Below, piece by piece: positions 33,967-43,452 of a DNA stretch of 64,000 bases. The translations under genes and the position numbers were made by a program. The notes under the pieces are model-generated. The model saw only the letters and a list, made by a program, of their open reading frames with translations, did not search any database and was not told the DNA's origin. Source of the stretch: Actinokineospora globicatena (lineage in GTDB: Bacteria; Actinomycetota; Actinomycetes; Mycobacteriales; Pseudonocardiaceae); contig NZ_JAMTCR010000004.1 in the NCBI RefSeq assembly GCF_024171945.1, positions 1-64,000 of the forward strand, given 5' to 3'. How positions within the stretch are numbered: the stretch's first letter is position 1; the number at the start of each line of letters is the position of its first letter.

Positions 33967-34605
33967 TCAACCCGTGCCAGCAGAAATCACTGCGGTCATT
34001 GCACCCATGGCCAGATGTGGGCCGAGGGGGGTCGGAGTATCACGCTCGATTCGTCGCGATGCGCGGAGCGTCAGTCTGGTGGTCGCTGCCAGTAGCCAGC
34101 CGAGGACGGTGCCGGTCAGAACGGCCTGCCAACTGATCCAGCCAAGGGCGAGACCCAGGAGACCTGCGAGTTTGACGTCGCCTGCTCCCAAGCCTCCTGT
34201 TGCCAGCGCTAGCACGAGGTAGGCCGCAGCGAGTGCTGCCATGGTGATCAACGACCTTGCCAGACTCTCATACCGGGCATCGAGGACGGCGACAGTAGTC
34301 AGGCTGGCCCCGAGGATGGCGTAGCTGGGTAGGAGCACCGCGCTTGGTAGCCGTTGCTCCGCCAGGTCTACCGCTGCAAGAGGGACCAGCACCGCGGCGA
34401 GGTAGCTGAAGGGCAGTAGGGCGTGGTCTTGGCCCATCCGCGAGGTCAACGCGGCGAACAGGATCCCGGTCAGGACGGCCGATATTATCCAGGCTCGCCA
34501 TCCAAAAGCTCGTGTTCTCAGCATTCTTCGTGTCACAGCGCCGAGCGCACCGCCGCTCGCGGTGCCGAGAGCCGCCCAGGAAGCAATCATTTCTGTGGAA
34601 GTCAA
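33967..34605 (-). CDS. A24-type prepilin peptidase (integral membrane)
   Basis: A 212-residue membrane protein with about six hydrophobic helices. The two catalytic aspartates of A24 aspartyl proteases are visible: Asp80 in LAAVDLAEQRLP and Asp143 in the GLGAGDVKLA (GxGD) motif. It would cleave the leader of the pilin-like proteins encoded to the right. It lacks the N-terminal methylase domain of larger PilD proteins, as is usual for Tad (TadV/CpaA) peptidases. It is transcribed away from the Tad operon. The 246 bases to the lipoprotein gene hold the divergent promoters, including two AAGGGATCG copies at about 34821-34842. Confidence 0.85.
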   Translation of the reverse strand: MTSTEMIASWAALGTASGGALGAVTRRMLRTRAFGWRAWIISAVLTGILFAALTSRMGQDHALLPFSYLAAVLVPLAAVDLAEQRLPSAVLLPSYAILGASLTTVAVLDARYESLARSLITMAALAAAYLVLALATGGLGAGDVKLAGLLGLALGWISWQAVLTGTVLGWLLAATTRLTLRASRRIERDTPTPLGPHLAMGAMTAVISAGTG

Positions 34606-34851
34606 TGCCTCTTACCGCCTATCACTCCTTGTAGCCGTCGTGGCTCCAGTTTGGCGAACCGGTCGCCGTGAGTAACACGCACAGAAGTTGTGGCCGCGAG
34701 CGACTTTAGTCCAAGCGGGTGAACTAGAGCGAGGGAGTGGCATACCGACTTCAAAGTCAGCACATTCCGACTTTCCCGTCTGCCGAGGGTCGGGGTGTAA
34801 ACCTATGGTCGGTGAGTCAAAAGGGATCGTTCAGAAGGGATCGGTGCACCT

Positions 34852-35439
34852 GTGACACGACGGATGGTTCGATCTTGGCGCGACCGCGTGGCCGTCGGGT
34901 TGCTGACTGCCGCAGCCCTGGTGGCGTGTGGTCCTGGGGGCTCAACCGGCCCGTCGTCCAGGGTGCCTGGACCCACTGTGACGAGCTCATCGACCACGGA
35001 GGCCGACTCGATGGTGCCGCCGGCCGAGCAGGCCAAGGAGGCTGCTTTGGCCGCCTATCGGGGGATGTGGGCTGACTTCGTGGAGGCTGGGCACACCTCC
35101 GATTGGCAGTCGGTGAAGCTCGGGGTGCATGCGACGGGGGTCGCGTTGACGAACCTGTCGCGGGGCTTGTACGCGGATCATTACAACGGGCTGGTGACCA
35201 GGGGTGAGCCGGTGCTGAATCCGACCGTGTCCTCGGTCGAGCCCGCGACGGAACCGAAGAAGATCATTGTGTCCGACTGCGGGGATTCGACGAACTGGTT
35301 GAAGTACCGGGCCGATACCGGGGAGCTCGCGGACGAGGAGCCCGGGGGTCGGCGTGCGATCAATGCCATTGCCGAGAAGCAGTCGGACGGCTCGTGGAAG
35401 ATCTCTGACTACGGCGTTCACGAACTGGGGACGTGTTGA
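34852..35439 (+). CDS. Putative lipoprotein of the Tad locus
   Basis: A 195-residue exported lipoprotein: basic N-terminus, hydrophobic h-region and lipobox LVAC with Cys26, followed by a Ser/Thr/Pro-rich linker. The mature part (EAALAAYRGMWADFVEAGHT, and C-terminal GSWKISDYGVHELGTC) resembles small secreted proteins of actinobacterial Tad clusters. GTG 34852 is the start giving the lipoprotein signal. Its end is 2 bases before the next ATG, so it belongs to the Tad operon. Confidence 0.75.
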   Translation: MTRRMVRSWRDRVAVGLLTAAALVACGPGGSTGPSSRVPGPTVTSSSTTEADSMVPPAEQAKEAALAAYRGMWADFVEAGHTSDWQSVKLGVHATGVALTNLSRGLYADHYNGLVTRGEPVLNPTVSSVEPATEPKKIIVSDCGDSTNWLKYRADTGELADEEPGGRRAINAIAEKQSDGSWKISDYGVHELGTC

Positions 35440-35441
35440 CC

Positions 35442-36443
35442 ATGCGAGGTTTATCGATCATTGCCGGTTTCCTTGTTGTGAACCTCGTCGGCCTTGCGGT
35501 TCCGGCCGTGGCGGACGGGTGGGGGAACGCCAACTGCGGGCAGGTCCCGACCGCGGCGTGTGAGCTGGAGGCGGGCAGCAACGGCGGTGGTGGGTCGCCG
35601 GGTGGGTCGTCTGGGCACGGCGGCACCCCGCTTCGCCCGGGTGGCGGCGCTGGCGGTGGGCAGGGCGGGTCGGGCGATACCAGCGGCGGCAGCGGTAACA
35701 GCGTGGCCAACTGCAGGTACATGCGCAGCGACTTCCAGTCCCCGGCCGGTGGCGTGATCAGCGCGGCCTACCGCCCTCCCGCCACGCCCGGTGGAGTGGT
35801 CCGGGCTGCGATGCCGCGTCCCGCCGTGGCGCGGGCTGCGCAGCCGGGTCAGGGCGGGGGTGCGTGGTACGTGTGGACGTGCGACACCGAGGGTGTGGCG
35901 CACGGGATGTATCGGTCTCCGGTGTGGATGGCTGACGGCCAGGCGCCGGGGGAGGCGTTGTTGCCGTCCCCGGTGGAGCTGTCGCGGGTCGCGCGTCGGC
36001 AGTTGCGGCTGCCCTCGCCAGCGATCGCGGCGAGTCCCGCGACCGAGCAGTTGGTGAATCTGCCGACGTGGCTGTGGCTGACCGGCAGTTGGAGGCCGGT
36101 GTCGGCCAGGGCGTCGGTGCCGGGGGTGTCGGTGACTGCGGTCGCGACGCCGACCTCGGTGTCCTGGGTGATGGGCGACGGCTCCACGGTGACGTGCAAC
36201 GGCCCCGGCACGCCCTACCAGGCTGACGGCGACCCGAGGGCCGCGTCGCCGACCTGCGGTCACGTCTACCGGCGCTCGTCGACCGGCTTGCCGGGGCGGG
36301 CGTACGCGGTGTCGGCGACGGTGCACTGGCGGGTTTCCTGGTCGGGGGCGGGCCAGGGTGGGGTCTTTCCGGACTTGACCACGACTGGGACTGCGGTGTT
36401 CCGGGTGGCCGAGTCGCAGGTCCTCAACAACGGCGGCGGCTGA
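35442..36443 (+). CDS. Secreted Gly-rich protein of the Tad locus
   Basis: A 333-residue exported protein with signal peptide (SIIAGFLVVNLVGLAVPAVADG, cleavage after AVA-D), a Gly/Ser-rich low-complexity stretch (~45-90), and a globular region with paired cysteines (YVWTCDTEG, TVTCNGPGT, SPTCGHVY). VSWVMGDGSTVTC followed by THWRVSW-like strands suggests an immunoglobulin/PKD-like fold. Known Tad clusters of actinomycetes often carry such a PKD-like secreted protein. Role probably in the extracellular part of the pilus machine. Confidence 0.7.
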   Translation: MRGLSIIAGFLVVNLVGLAVPAVADGWGNANCGQVPTAACELEAGSNGGGGSPGGSSGHGGTPLRPGGGAGGGQGGSGDTSGGSGNSVANCRYMRSDFQSPAGGVISAAYRPPATPGGVVRAAMPRPAVARAAQPGQGGGAWYVWTCDTEGVAHGMYRSPVWMADGQAPGEALLPSPVELSRVARRQLRLPSPAIAASPATEQLVNLPTWLWLTGSWRPVSARASVPGVSVTAVATPTSVSWVMGDGSTVTCNGPGTPYQADGDPRAASPTCGHVYRRSSTGLPGRAYAVSATVHWRVSWSGAGQGGVFPDLTTTGTAVFRVAESQVLNNGGG

Positions 36444-36544
36444 CCACCACGGTCTGACTCTCCGCACGTCATCGTTTGCTCTCTGTTCCGCGCGCCGGTG
36501 TGGGCGTCGCGGCGGGCTACCCCCATGCCTTCTGGAGGTTCGGC

Positions 36545-37255
36545 ATGTCTGCTAACACCACATTCCGCTCCGATACGGGCAGGTCCGCGAACGCGGGCGA
36601 TGGCCGGTGGGTGGAGAACGGGAAGAAGTCGGCGGCCTCGCGGCTGCGCACCCCGGGTCGCCGCCGTGGCGTCCCGTACCTGCTGCTCGGGGTGCTGCTC
36701 GTGCTTGTCTGCGTCGGTGCGTTCGTGTTGATCTCGCTGCGCTCCGGTGACCGTCAGCCCGTGCTCGCCTTGGCCCGCGCGGTGTCGGTCGGGCAGGTCC
36801 TTGCCGCGCAGGATCTGCGGCAGGTCAACGTCGCGGTGGACCCCGGCGTCGCGGTCGTGCCGGTGGACCAGGCGGGCACCATGCTCGGCCGTCCGATGGC
36901 CACGAGCCTGTCGGCGGGGGCGCTGCTCACCCCCGAGGCCGTCGGCGCCGCCGCCGTCCCCGCCGCGGGACAAGGCATCGCCGCGCTCGCGCTCAAACCC
37001 GGACAGTTCCCGGCCGAGGTCTCGCCCGGAGCGCGGGTGTCGGTGGTGTTCGTACCCGGCCCGTCCGGGACGGCGACTACGGCACCCAGCTCGGGCGGCG
37101 TCATGTGGCCTGCGGTGGTGACCAGCGTCAACACCCAACTCAACGGGCAGGACACGGTGGTGTCGGTGCAGCTGTCGGAGACGGCGGCCCGGCAGGTCGC
37201 GGCGGTGCCCGCCGGTCAGGTGTCGGTCGTGCTGCTCTCGGCGGGGGGCAGCTGA
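36545..37255 (+). CDS. SAF-domain pilus assembly protein (CpaB/RcpC-like)
   Basis: A 236-residue bitopic protein: cytoplasmic basic N-terminus, transmembrane helix at about 43-63 (GVPYLLLGVLLVLVCVGAFV), then an SAF domain (VLALARAVSVGQVLAAQDLR, QVNVAVDPGVAVVP, GALLTPEAVG) and a C-terminal beta region. CpaB/RcpC proteins form part of the periplasmic channel of Tad pili. TGATG overlap couples it to the CpaE-like gene. Confidence 0.8.
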   Translation: MSANTTFRSDTGRSANAGDGRWVENGKKSAASRLRTPGRRRGVPYLLLGVLLVLVCVGAFVLISLRSGDRQPVLALARAVSVGQVLAAQDLRQVNVAVDPGVAVVPVDQAGTMLGRPMATSLSAGALLTPEAVGAAAVPAAGQGIAALALKPGQFPAEVSPGARVSVVFVPGPSGTATTAPSSGGVMWPAVVTSVNTQLNGQDTVVSVQLSETAARQVAAVPAGQVSVVLLSAGGS

Positions 37256-38115
37256 TGTTGGTCTCGTTGCTGTCGTTGAAGGGTTCGCCCGGGGTGAGCA
37301 CGTTGGCCACGGCCGTGGCCGCCCGGTGGCCCGCTGCGGCGAGGGCGGTGTTGGTCGAGGCCGATCCGTCCGGTGGGGATCTCACGTTGCGGTTCTCGCT
37401 GTCCTCGACCCCGGGGTTGGTGTCGTGGGCTGCTGCCGCGCGCCGGGCCGGTGACGACCCGGACCTGGTGTGGCGGCATACCCAGCAGCTGCCCGGTGGG
37501 TTGACGGTGGTCGCGGCCTCGCCGGACGCTGAGCAGGCCCGCGCGGCCCTCACGGCGTTGGCCCCCGACCCCGCGAGCGGGTTGGGTGGCTTGCGCGCCG
37601 CGGCCGGGCAGCCGGACACGGTGGTCGTCGTCGACTGCGGTCGCCTGGATCCGGGTTCACCGGCGCTGCCGATCGTGCGAGCCAGCGATGCGGTGGTGCT
37701 GCTGACCGGCGCGGGCGCCGACGACCTCGCGCACCTGCCCCGCAGGCTGCCCGTGATCAGCCGCTGGAGCCCTAGCCCGATGCTGCTGCTGGTCGGCGAC
37801 GGCTACTCCACCACCGAGGTCGCCCGCGAACTCGGCGTTCCCCCGTGGGGCCGCGTGCCGCACGATCCGAAGGGCGCGGCCGTCCTCCGTGGACAGCGAG
37901 GCAGCTCCCGCTGGCGGCGCACCGGCCCAGGGCGGTCGGCATTGGGGCGCTTCGCGCTCCAACTCGCCACCGAACTCGCCGCACGCCACGAACCCTCGAC
38001 GCCACCGCAGGAACACCAAGACCCGGCGGTATCCCCCGCAGCCGTCGTCGACGCGGCCCGCGTCGGCTCTGCTCGCGACGTCGATCTTGCACACCCTGGA
38101 GGGCAGCAGGCATGA
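37255..38115 (+). CDS. CpaE/TadZ-like MinD-family ATPase
   Basis: A 286-residue ParA/MinD-like protein that positions the Tad machine. The deviant Walker A region is SLKGSPGVSTLATAVAARWP (Lys near residue 8, but the usual GKT is replaced by GVST), then VLVEADPSGGDLTLRF (Asp switch) and VVVVDCGRLD. Loss of the canonical Gly-Lys-Thr is common in TadZ proteins of actinomycetes. ATG overlaps the previous stop by one base and its own stop overlaps tadA (ATGA). Confidence 0.78.
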   Translation: MLVSLLSLKGSPGVSTLATAVAARWPAAARAVLVEADPSGGDLTLRFSLSSTPGLVSWAAAARRAGDDPDLVWRHTQQLPGGLTVVAASPDAEQARAALTALAPDPASGLGGLRAAAGQPDTVVVVDCGRLDPGSPALPIVRASDAVVLLTGAGADDLAHLPRRLPVISRWSPSPMLLLVGDGYSTTEVARELGVPPWGRVPHDPKGAAVLRGQRGSSRWRRTGPGRSALGRFALQLATELAARHEPSTPPQEHQDPAVSPAAVVDAARVGSARDVDLAHPGGQQA

Positions 38116-39563
38116 CCAATCCAACCGACAACCACCCGGTGGTGCGCCAACTCCGCCAACACGGTTCCTCCACATCGGATCTGCCCGACCAGCGTCCCGA
38201 CCTCGGGTGGGACACCGAGGGGGAAGCCACTTCGGCCGCGATGCTGGTGCGGCTGCGGCGGGCCCTGCGGGAACGGCTGAGCACAGGACTCCCCCAGCGG
38301 GTGGCCGAGCAGTTGGAGCACACCGGAGCCGCCGCCACCCGCGAGGGGCGTCGTGAGCTGGCGCGGGTGATCCTCGATGAGGCGTTGCGCGCGCACACCG
38401 AGGACGAGCTGGCGGCGGGCAGGCAGCTGCCGCCGCGCGAGGCCGAGCAGAGGGTGGTGGATGAGGTCGTCGCCGAGTTGTTTGGCCTGGCCGGTCTGCA
38501 GCCGTTGTTGGATGACCCGGATGTGGAGACGATCAACGCTAACCGCTTCGACCTGGTGTTCGTCCAGTACAGCGACGGGCGCCGGGCCCAGGTCGGGCCG
38601 ATCGCCTCCTCCAACGAGGAACTCACCGATCTGGTGCGGCTGCTGGCGGCGAGGGCGTCGAGCCAGGAGCGGAGGTTCGACCAGGGTTCCCCGGCGGTCA
38701 ACCTGCAACTGCCCGGTGGGGAGCGGTTGTTCGCGGTGATGGCGTTGACCGCGGGCGGGGTGACCGCGCTGTCGATCCGACGTCACGGCTACCTCACCGC
38801 CACCCTCGCGCAGCTGCGCCGCGGCGGCACCATCGACGCGAGCCTGGAGGCGTTCCTGCGTGCGTTGGTCAAGTCCCGCAAGAACGTCCTGATCACCGGT
38901 GGCACCGGGGCGGGCAAGACCACGATGCTGCGCGCTCTCGCGGCCGAGATGGATCCGTTGGAGCGGATCGTCACCGTCGAGGACGCCTTCGAGCTGGGCC
39001 TGGACCACGACCCGGAGATCCACGCGGACGTGACCGCGTTCCAGTCGCGTGAGCCCAATGTGGAGGGTTCGGGCGAGGTGGCCCAGGCCGAACTCGTGCG
39101 GTGGGGGCTGCGGATGTCGCCGGACCGGGTGATCGTCGGGGAGATCCGCGGCCCCGAGGTCATCCCGATGTGCAACGCCATGTCGCAGGGCAACGACGGC
39201 AGCATGGCCACCCTGCACGCCTCCAGTTCACGGATCGCGTTCACCAGGCTGGCCTCCTACGCCGCCCAAGGCGCAGAACGGCTTCCCTTGGAGGCCACCA
39301 ACCTCCTGGTTGCCTCCAGCGTGCACTTCGTCGTGCACCTCGCTCGCGCCGAGGACCGCCGCACCCGCGTGGTGTCCTCGGTGCGCGAGGTCGTGGGCGC
39401 CGACGGGGCCCAGGTGGTCTCGAACGAGGTCTACCGCCCCGGCCCCGACCGCAGGGCCCGTCCGGTGGCGGGCGCGCTGCGCAGCGACACCCTCGACGAC
39501 CTGATCGAGACCGGCTTCGATCCTGAGCTGCTGGAGGACCCCGACGGGTGGTGGACGCTGTGA
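38112..39563 (+). CDS. tadA: TadA/CpaF secretion ATPase
   Basis: A 483-residue hexameric ATPase that powers pilus assembly. The N-terminal domain (~110-250) includes LLDDPDVETINANRFDLVFV; Walker A is GGTGAGKT (263-270), followed by the Asp box IVTVEDAFELGL, Walker B VIVGEIRGPEV and His box GSMATLHASSS. All catalytic motifs are present. Overlaps with both neighbours (ATGA upstream, 16 bases into tadB) place it in a strictly coupled operon. Confidence 0.93.
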   Translation: MTNPTDNHPVVRQLRQHGSSTSDLPDQRPDLGWDTEGEATSAAMLVRLRRALRERLSTGLPQRVAEQLEHTGAAATREGRRELARVILDEALRAHTEDELAAGRQLPPREAEQRVVDEVVAELFGLAGLQPLLDDPDVETINANRFDLVFVQYSDGRRAQVGPIASSNEELTDLVRLLAARASSQERRFDQGSPAVNLQLPGGERLFAVMALTAGGVTALSIRRHGYLTATLAQLRRGGTIDASLEAFLRALVKSRKNVLITGGTGAGKTTMLRALAAEMDPLERIVTVEDAFELGLDHDPEIHADVTAFQSREPNVEGSGEVAQAELVRWGLRMSPDRVIVGEIRGPEVIPMCNAMSQGNDGSMATLHASSSRIAFTRLASYAAQGAERLPLEATNLLVASSVHFVVHLARAEDRRTRVVSSVREVVGADGAQVVSNEVYRPGPDRRARPVAGALRSDTLDDLIETGFDPELLEDPDGWWTL

Positions 39564-40462
39564 ACCTCACTCTCGGGCCGAGCACCGCCGCCGCGGCCCT
39601 GCTCGGGATCGGAACCGGGCTCGGGGTCCTGCTGATCGTCCTGGGCTGGCGCGGCACCACCCCTCGCCCCCGCAGGATCCGCGTCCGCACGGCCGGCGAT
39701 CAACGGCGCCTCATCCGTGTCGCGGTCGCCGCCGCGGCCGGGGTGATGACCGGTGTCCTCACCGGCTGGATTATCGGCGCCGTCTTGGCCGGACTCGCCG
39801 CGTGGTTCCTGCCGCGGGTGCTGGGCCGCGACCCCGAGCACGCCCGTCGGGTGGCGCGGATCGAAGCCATCGCCTCCTGGATGGAGATGCTGCGCGACAC
39901 CCTCTCGGCCGCCGCGGGGCTGGAGCAGGCCGTGCTCGCGTCGGCGCCGTTGGCGCCCGCGGCGATCCAAGCGGAGGTCGGTGAGCTCGCCGCCGGGATC
40001 GAGGGCGGCGAGCGCCTCTCGACGGCGCTGCGGCGCCTGGGTGGACGGCTCGACGACCCGGTCGGTGACCTCGTCGTGGCCGCGCTGCTGCTGGCCGCCG
40101 AACGACCGACCCGCGCACTGGGCGAGCTGCTGGGCTCGCTGGCCGAGTCCGCCCGCGGGCACGCCGCGATGCGGATGCGGGTCGATGCCGGACGCGCCCG
40201 CACCCGCACATCGGTGCGGGTGATCGTGGGCACGACGATGGTGTTCGCCGCCGCGCTGGTCGTGCTCAACCGCGACTACATGGCCGCCTACGGCACCGCC
40301 ACCGGCCAACTCGTCCTGCTCGGCATCGGCGGCTTGTTCGCCGCCGGGTTCACGTGGCTGACGCGAGTCGTGCGCGTCGAGCAACCCGATCGCTTCCTCG
40401 CCGCGGACGCCTCCGACCCGGCCCGACCGGTCGCCATCAGCCGCCAGGGAGGTCGATCGTGA
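39548..40462 (+). CDS. tadB: TadB-like inner-membrane platform protein
   Basis: A 304-residue T2SSF-type membrane protein: two N-terminal hydrophobic segments (ALLGIGTGLGVLLIVLGW and AGVMTGVLTGWIIGAVLAGL), the cytoplasmic helical T2SSF domain (RIEAIASWMEMLRDTLSAAA, AGLEQAVLASA), and two C-terminal helices near TMVFAAALVVLN and LVLLGIGGLFAAGF. It forms the platform with TadC that transmits work from TadA. GTG 39548 gives a 16-base overlap with tadA. Confidence 0.87.
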   Translation: MVDAVNLTLGPSTAAAALLGIGTGLGVLLIVLGWRGTTPRPRRIRVRTAGDQRRLIRVAVAAAAGVMTGVLTGWIIGAVLAGLAAWFLPRVLGRDPEHARRVARIEAIASWMEMLRDTLSAAAGLEQAVLASAPLAPAAIQAEVGELAAGIEGGERLSTALRRLGGRLDDPVGDLVVAALLLAAERPTRALGELLGSLAESARGHAAMRMRVDAGRARTRTSVRVIVGTTMVFAAALVVLNRDYMAAYGTATGQLVLLGIGGLFAAGFTWLTRVVRVEQPDRFLAADASDPARPVAISRQGGRS

Positions 40463-41352
40463 TCACCTACGTCGCCCTCGGAGTGGGCGCGGGAGCAGGG
40501 TTGTGGGCGTTGGCCGTGTACCTGTTCCCGCCGCGTCCCGCGCTCGGCGCGGTCCTGGCCGCCGCGACCACACCCCCGGCTCCGGCGCCGATCCTGGCCA
40601 CCGACGACACCGGCTGGGCCGTGCGCCTGGGCCGACCCGCCATCCCCGCCCTGCGCGCGCTCGGACTTCCCGGGCGAAAAGTAGCGCGTGACCTCGCCGT
40701 CGCCGGCCACTCGGTGTCGGTCCACCTGGCCGAGAAAGCGGTCCTCGCCCTCGCCGGGCTCCTGCTCCCGGCCTTGGCCAGCACGGTCCTCGCACTCGCC
40801 GGGTTCGGCCTCGGGATCCAGTTCCCGCTCGCTGCCGGGCTCGTGCTGGGTACGGTCGGGTTCCTCGCCCCGGACCTCAACGCCCGCGCCGAAGCCGCGA
40901 AGCTGCGGGCCGGGTTCCGTCACGCGCTCTCGGCCTACCTGGACCTGGTGTGGATCACGCTGGCCGGGGGCATGGGCGTCGACTCCGCCCTGGGCGACTC
41001 GGTTCTCGTGGGCCGGGGGTGGGCGTTCGAGCAGCTCGGCCGTGCCCTCGACGCCGCCCGTCTCACCCGCGCCACTCCCTGGGCCGCGCTGCGGCAGCTC
41101 GGCGAGGAGTTGGGCGTCGGTGAGCTCGCCGAGCTGGCCGCGTCGGTCAGCCTGGCCGGGACCGAGGGCGCCAAGGTCCGCACCTCCCTCGCGGCCAAGG
41201 CCCAGTCGCTGCGCACCCACCAGATCACCGAGGCCGAGGGCGCCGCCCAAGCCGCGACCGAACGGCTGAGTCTGCCGGTGATGGTGCTGTTCCTCGGCTT
41301 CCTGGCGTTCATCACCTACCCCGCACTCACGCAGGTCCTCAATGGACTGTGA
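40459..41352 (+). CDS. tadC: TadC-like inner-membrane platform protein
   Basis: A 297-residue second T2SSF platform protein with an N-terminal helix, a central hydrophobic pair (ALAGLLLPALASTVLALAGF), the helical core (GFRHALSAYLDLVWITLAGG), and a final helix (LPVMVLFLGFLAFITYPALT). GTG overlaps the tadB stop (GTGA). Pairing of TadB and TadC is standard for Tad systems. Confidence 0.87.
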   Translation: MITYVALGVGAGAGLWALAVYLFPPRPALGAVLAAATTPPAPAPILATDDTGWAVRLGRPAIPALRALGLPGRKVARDLAVAGHSVSVHLAEKAVLALAGLLLPALASTVLALAGFGLGIQFPLAAGLVLGTVGFLAPDLNARAEAAKLRAGFRHALSAYLDLVWITLAGGMGVDSALGDSVLVGRGWAFEQLGRALDAARLTRATPWAALRQLGEELGVGELAELAASVSLAGTEGAKVRTSLAAKAQSLRTHQITEAEGAAQAATERLSLPVMVLFLGFLAFITYPALTQVLNGL

Positions 41353-41399
41353 CAACCGCCGCGAGCCGTTGTTCGCGGGCAATTGGGAAGGACATCGTC

Positions 41400-41588
41400 A
41401 TGCGCCCACAACTCCGGATCGTGTGGACAGTGCTACACGCCCGCTGGGACCAGCTGCGCCGCAGGCCCGAGGCCGGGTACTCGACCGAGGCCGTCCTGGT
41501 GACCGCCTTGTTGGTGGTGGCCGCGATCGCCGTGATCGCGATCATCGTCGGCAAGGTCACGGAGAAGGCCACCGGGATCACCATGTGA
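41400..41588 (+). CDS. Small pilin-like (Flp-type) protein
   Basis: A 62-residue protein with a short basic N-terminus and one hydrophobic helix ([20 protein letters not shown]), with Gly-Tyr-Ser-Thr-Glu just before it. The G/E arrangement recalls the prepilin cleavage site GxxxxEY of Flp pilins, so it is the likely main pilin. ATG 41400 follows GGGAAGGAC. Its stop overlaps the next start (ATGTGA), linking it to the TadE-like genes. Confidence 0.7.
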   Translation: MRPQLRIVWTVLHARWDQLRRRPEAGYSTEAVLVTALLVVAAIAVIAIIVGKVTEKATGITM

Positions 41589-42046
41589 CTTCCGAGCAAG
41601 CAACCGGCAGCACGGCGACCGCGCGGAGGCGAGGTGGCTGGTCGGGCCGGGTGCGGCGTGCGTTGAGTGGGGATCGGGGGGCGGTCAGCGCGGAGTTGGT
41701 GATCGCCACACCGCTGTTGCTGCTGATGCTGCTGGCGATCGTGCAGTTCGCACTCTGGTCGCACGCCACCCACGTCGCGCAAGCCGCCGCCTCCCAGGGC
41801 TTGGCCGTCACGCGGGCCCAGAACGGCACTGCTGTGGCCGGGGCGGCGAGCGCGCGGCAGCTGCTCGACCAGCTCGCCGCCGGACCATTGGACAACGCCA
41901 CGGTGGCCGCAGACCGCGGACCGACCTCGGCCTCGGTGCGCGTCACCGGGACCGCGGCCGCGGTGGTGCCGTTCCTGACCCTGCCGGTGCACGCCGAGGC
42001 CATCGGTCCCGTCGAACGCGTCGTCCCCGACCTGGAAGGCAGGTGA
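41585..42046 (+). CDS. TadE-like pseudopilin
   Basis: A 153-residue protein: Arg-rich cytoplasmic leader, then [20 protein letters not shown] and [20 protein letters not shown], the TadE signature with Glu five residues into the hydrophobic helix. The prepilin peptidase encoded at 33967-34605 probably processes it. GTG start overlaps the previous stop and its end overlaps the next start (GTGA). Confidence 0.82.
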   Translation: MTSEQATGSTATARRRGGWSGRVRRALSGDRGAVSAELVIATPLLLLMLLAIVQFALWSHATHVAQAAASQGLAVTRAQNGTAVAGAASARQLLDQLAAGPLDNATVAADRGPTSASVRVTGTAAAVVPFLTLPVHAEAIGPVERVVPDLEGR

Positions 42047-42546
42047 TCCCGATGACCGCACCACCAACCACTACCCGGCCCGCGGCACAGCGGCTCCGAC
42101 GCCAGCGGTGGGCGGCGTGGTGGCGGGCTGACGAGGGCTCGGTGTCCGCCGAGATCACCATCGTCGCACCGCTGCTGATCATGCTGCTGGTGTTCGTCGG
42201 GGTGGTCATCCACCGAGGCGTGGACGCGCGTCTGCGTGTCGATGACGCCGCCCACCAGGCCGCCCGCGCGGCGAGCCTCGAACGCACCCCCGCCGCCGCG
42301 GTCACCGCCGCGCGCACGACAGCGTCCACGGCGTTATCGGCGGCGGGGGTGGTGTGCCGGTCCCTAGTGGTCGACACGGTGACCGGGGGGATGCGTCCTG
42401 GTGGGACGGTCGCGGTGACCGTGTCCTGTCTGGTCGACTTCGGCGACGCGCTCCTGCTCGGCGTCCCAGATCGACAGGTCGCTGCCACCGCCGTCGAACC
42501 GGTCGACCTCTGGCGCGCCACCCTCACCACCGGGACCCGGACATGA
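42043..42546 (+). CDS. TadE-like pseudopilin, second copy
   Basis: A 167-residue paralogue of the previous protein: [20 protein letters not shown] followed by [20 protein letters not shown]. The same Glu-5 pattern is present. The C-terminal domain has one disulfide-capable pair ([15 protein letters not shown]). Start at GTG 42043 overlaps the upstream stop; ATG 42052 is possible. Overlaps the TadG-like gene by 4 nt. Confidence 0.8.
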   Translation: MIPMTAPPTTTRPAAQRLRRQRWAAWWRADEGSVSAEITIVAPLLIMLLVFVGVVIHRGVDARLRVDDAAHQAARAASLERTPAAAVTAARTTASTALSAAGVVCRSLVVDTVTGGMRPGGTVAVTVSCLVDFGDALLLGVPDRQVAATAVEPVDLWRATLTTGTRT

Positions 42547-42971
42547 AGCGCCCCAACACATCTCGGTGGCGGGGATGGTGGCGCGCGGACGAAGGGCAGG
42601 TGACCGCGTTCGTCGTCGTGCTCGTCACCGGAATCCTCATCCTGGCCGGACTCACCCTCGACGGCGGCCTCGCCCTGGCAGCCAAGGTCCGGGCCAGCGG
42701 ACAGGCCGAGTCCGCAGCGAGGGCCGGGGCGCAGGCCATCGACCTCACCGCCTACCGCGGCACCGGCACCCTGCGCCTCGTGCCCGCCCAAGCGGTCGCC
42801 AACGCCCAAGCCCACCTGGCCGCCGAAGGCGCCACCGGCACCGTGACCGTCACCGACGACACCGTCACCGTCACGGTCACCGCCGTCCAGCACACGCAAC
42901 TGCTCGGACTGGTCGGGATCGGCTCGTTCCAGGTCCACGGCCAAGCAAGCGCCCACCCCCAGCGCGGATGA
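42543..42971 (+). CDS. TadG-like protein (Rv3654c/TadE-like helicoid)
   Basis: A 142-residue protein with [20 protein letters not shown] then [20 protein letters not shown], typical of the TadG/'pilus assembly protein' N-terminal segment followed by a small exported domain. It lacks the vWA domain of full TadG. ATG overlaps the previous stop (ATGA). It is the last pilin-like gene of the operon. Confidence 0.75.
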   Translation: MKRPNTSRWRGWWRADEGQVTAFVVVLVTGILILAGLTLDGGLALAAKVRASGQAESAARAGAQAIDLTAYRGTGTLRLVPAQAVANAQAHLAAEGATGTVTVTDDTVTVTVTAVQHTQLLGLVGIGSFQVHGQASAHPQRG

Positions 42972-43022
42972 CCGCGCTGAACACTCCAACCCGCCCCCGG
43001 GTACGAACGGAAGGAAACACCG

Positions 43023-43388
43023 ATGCCCACACCCGAGCAGATCAGGCAACGCGTCGCCGACGCCGACACCTCCCGCAGCACCCGACGAGCCGCCGCGGCC
43101 CAGCAGGTCTTCGAGCTCGCGCAACACCGGGCCACGATCGTCGAGCAGCTCGACGGCGTCGAGCGCGAACTCGGCCACGTCCTCGCCGAGACCGCGGAGA
43201 TCATGGACCTCGACGAACTCGCCGGGTTCACCGGCCTCAAGTCCACCGAGCTCACCACCTGGCTCGCGAGCCACAAACCCGCCCGCGGCGGCAGACGCAA
43301 GAAGACCTCCGCCGAACCGCGAGCCGCCTCGACCGAACCCGCCACTGACCGGCACCTCGACCCGACGGAGCCGGTCGCGGCGCCATAG
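43023..43388 (+). CDS. Coiled-coil hypothetical protein of the Tad locus
   Basis: A 121-residue soluble protein, mostly helical (QQVFELAQHRATIVEQLDGV, ERELGHVLAETAEIMDLDEL) with a basic tail; LDELAGFTGLKSTELTTWL looks like a small HTH. Function unknown. ATG 43023 has GGAAGGAAA upstream. Position between the pilin genes and the LysM-BTAD gene suggests a regulatory or adaptor role. Confidence 0.6.
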   Translation: MPTPEQIRQRVADADTSRSTRRAAAAQQVFELAQHRATIVEQLDGVERELGHVLAETAEIMDLDELAGFTGLKSTELTTWLASHKPARGGRRKKTSAEPRAASTEPATDRHLDPTEPVAAP

Positions 43389-43452
43389 CCGCCCGGTCGA
43401 GCCAAAGCAAACCCCACTGCGTCGACCTTGTCCCGACGAATCGAGCACGCCT

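Noticed and set aside
35580-35710. Tandem Gly/Ser codon repeats as an unusual repeat
   Set aside because: They are the low-complexity linker of the secreted Tad-locus protein, an ordinary feature of such proteins.
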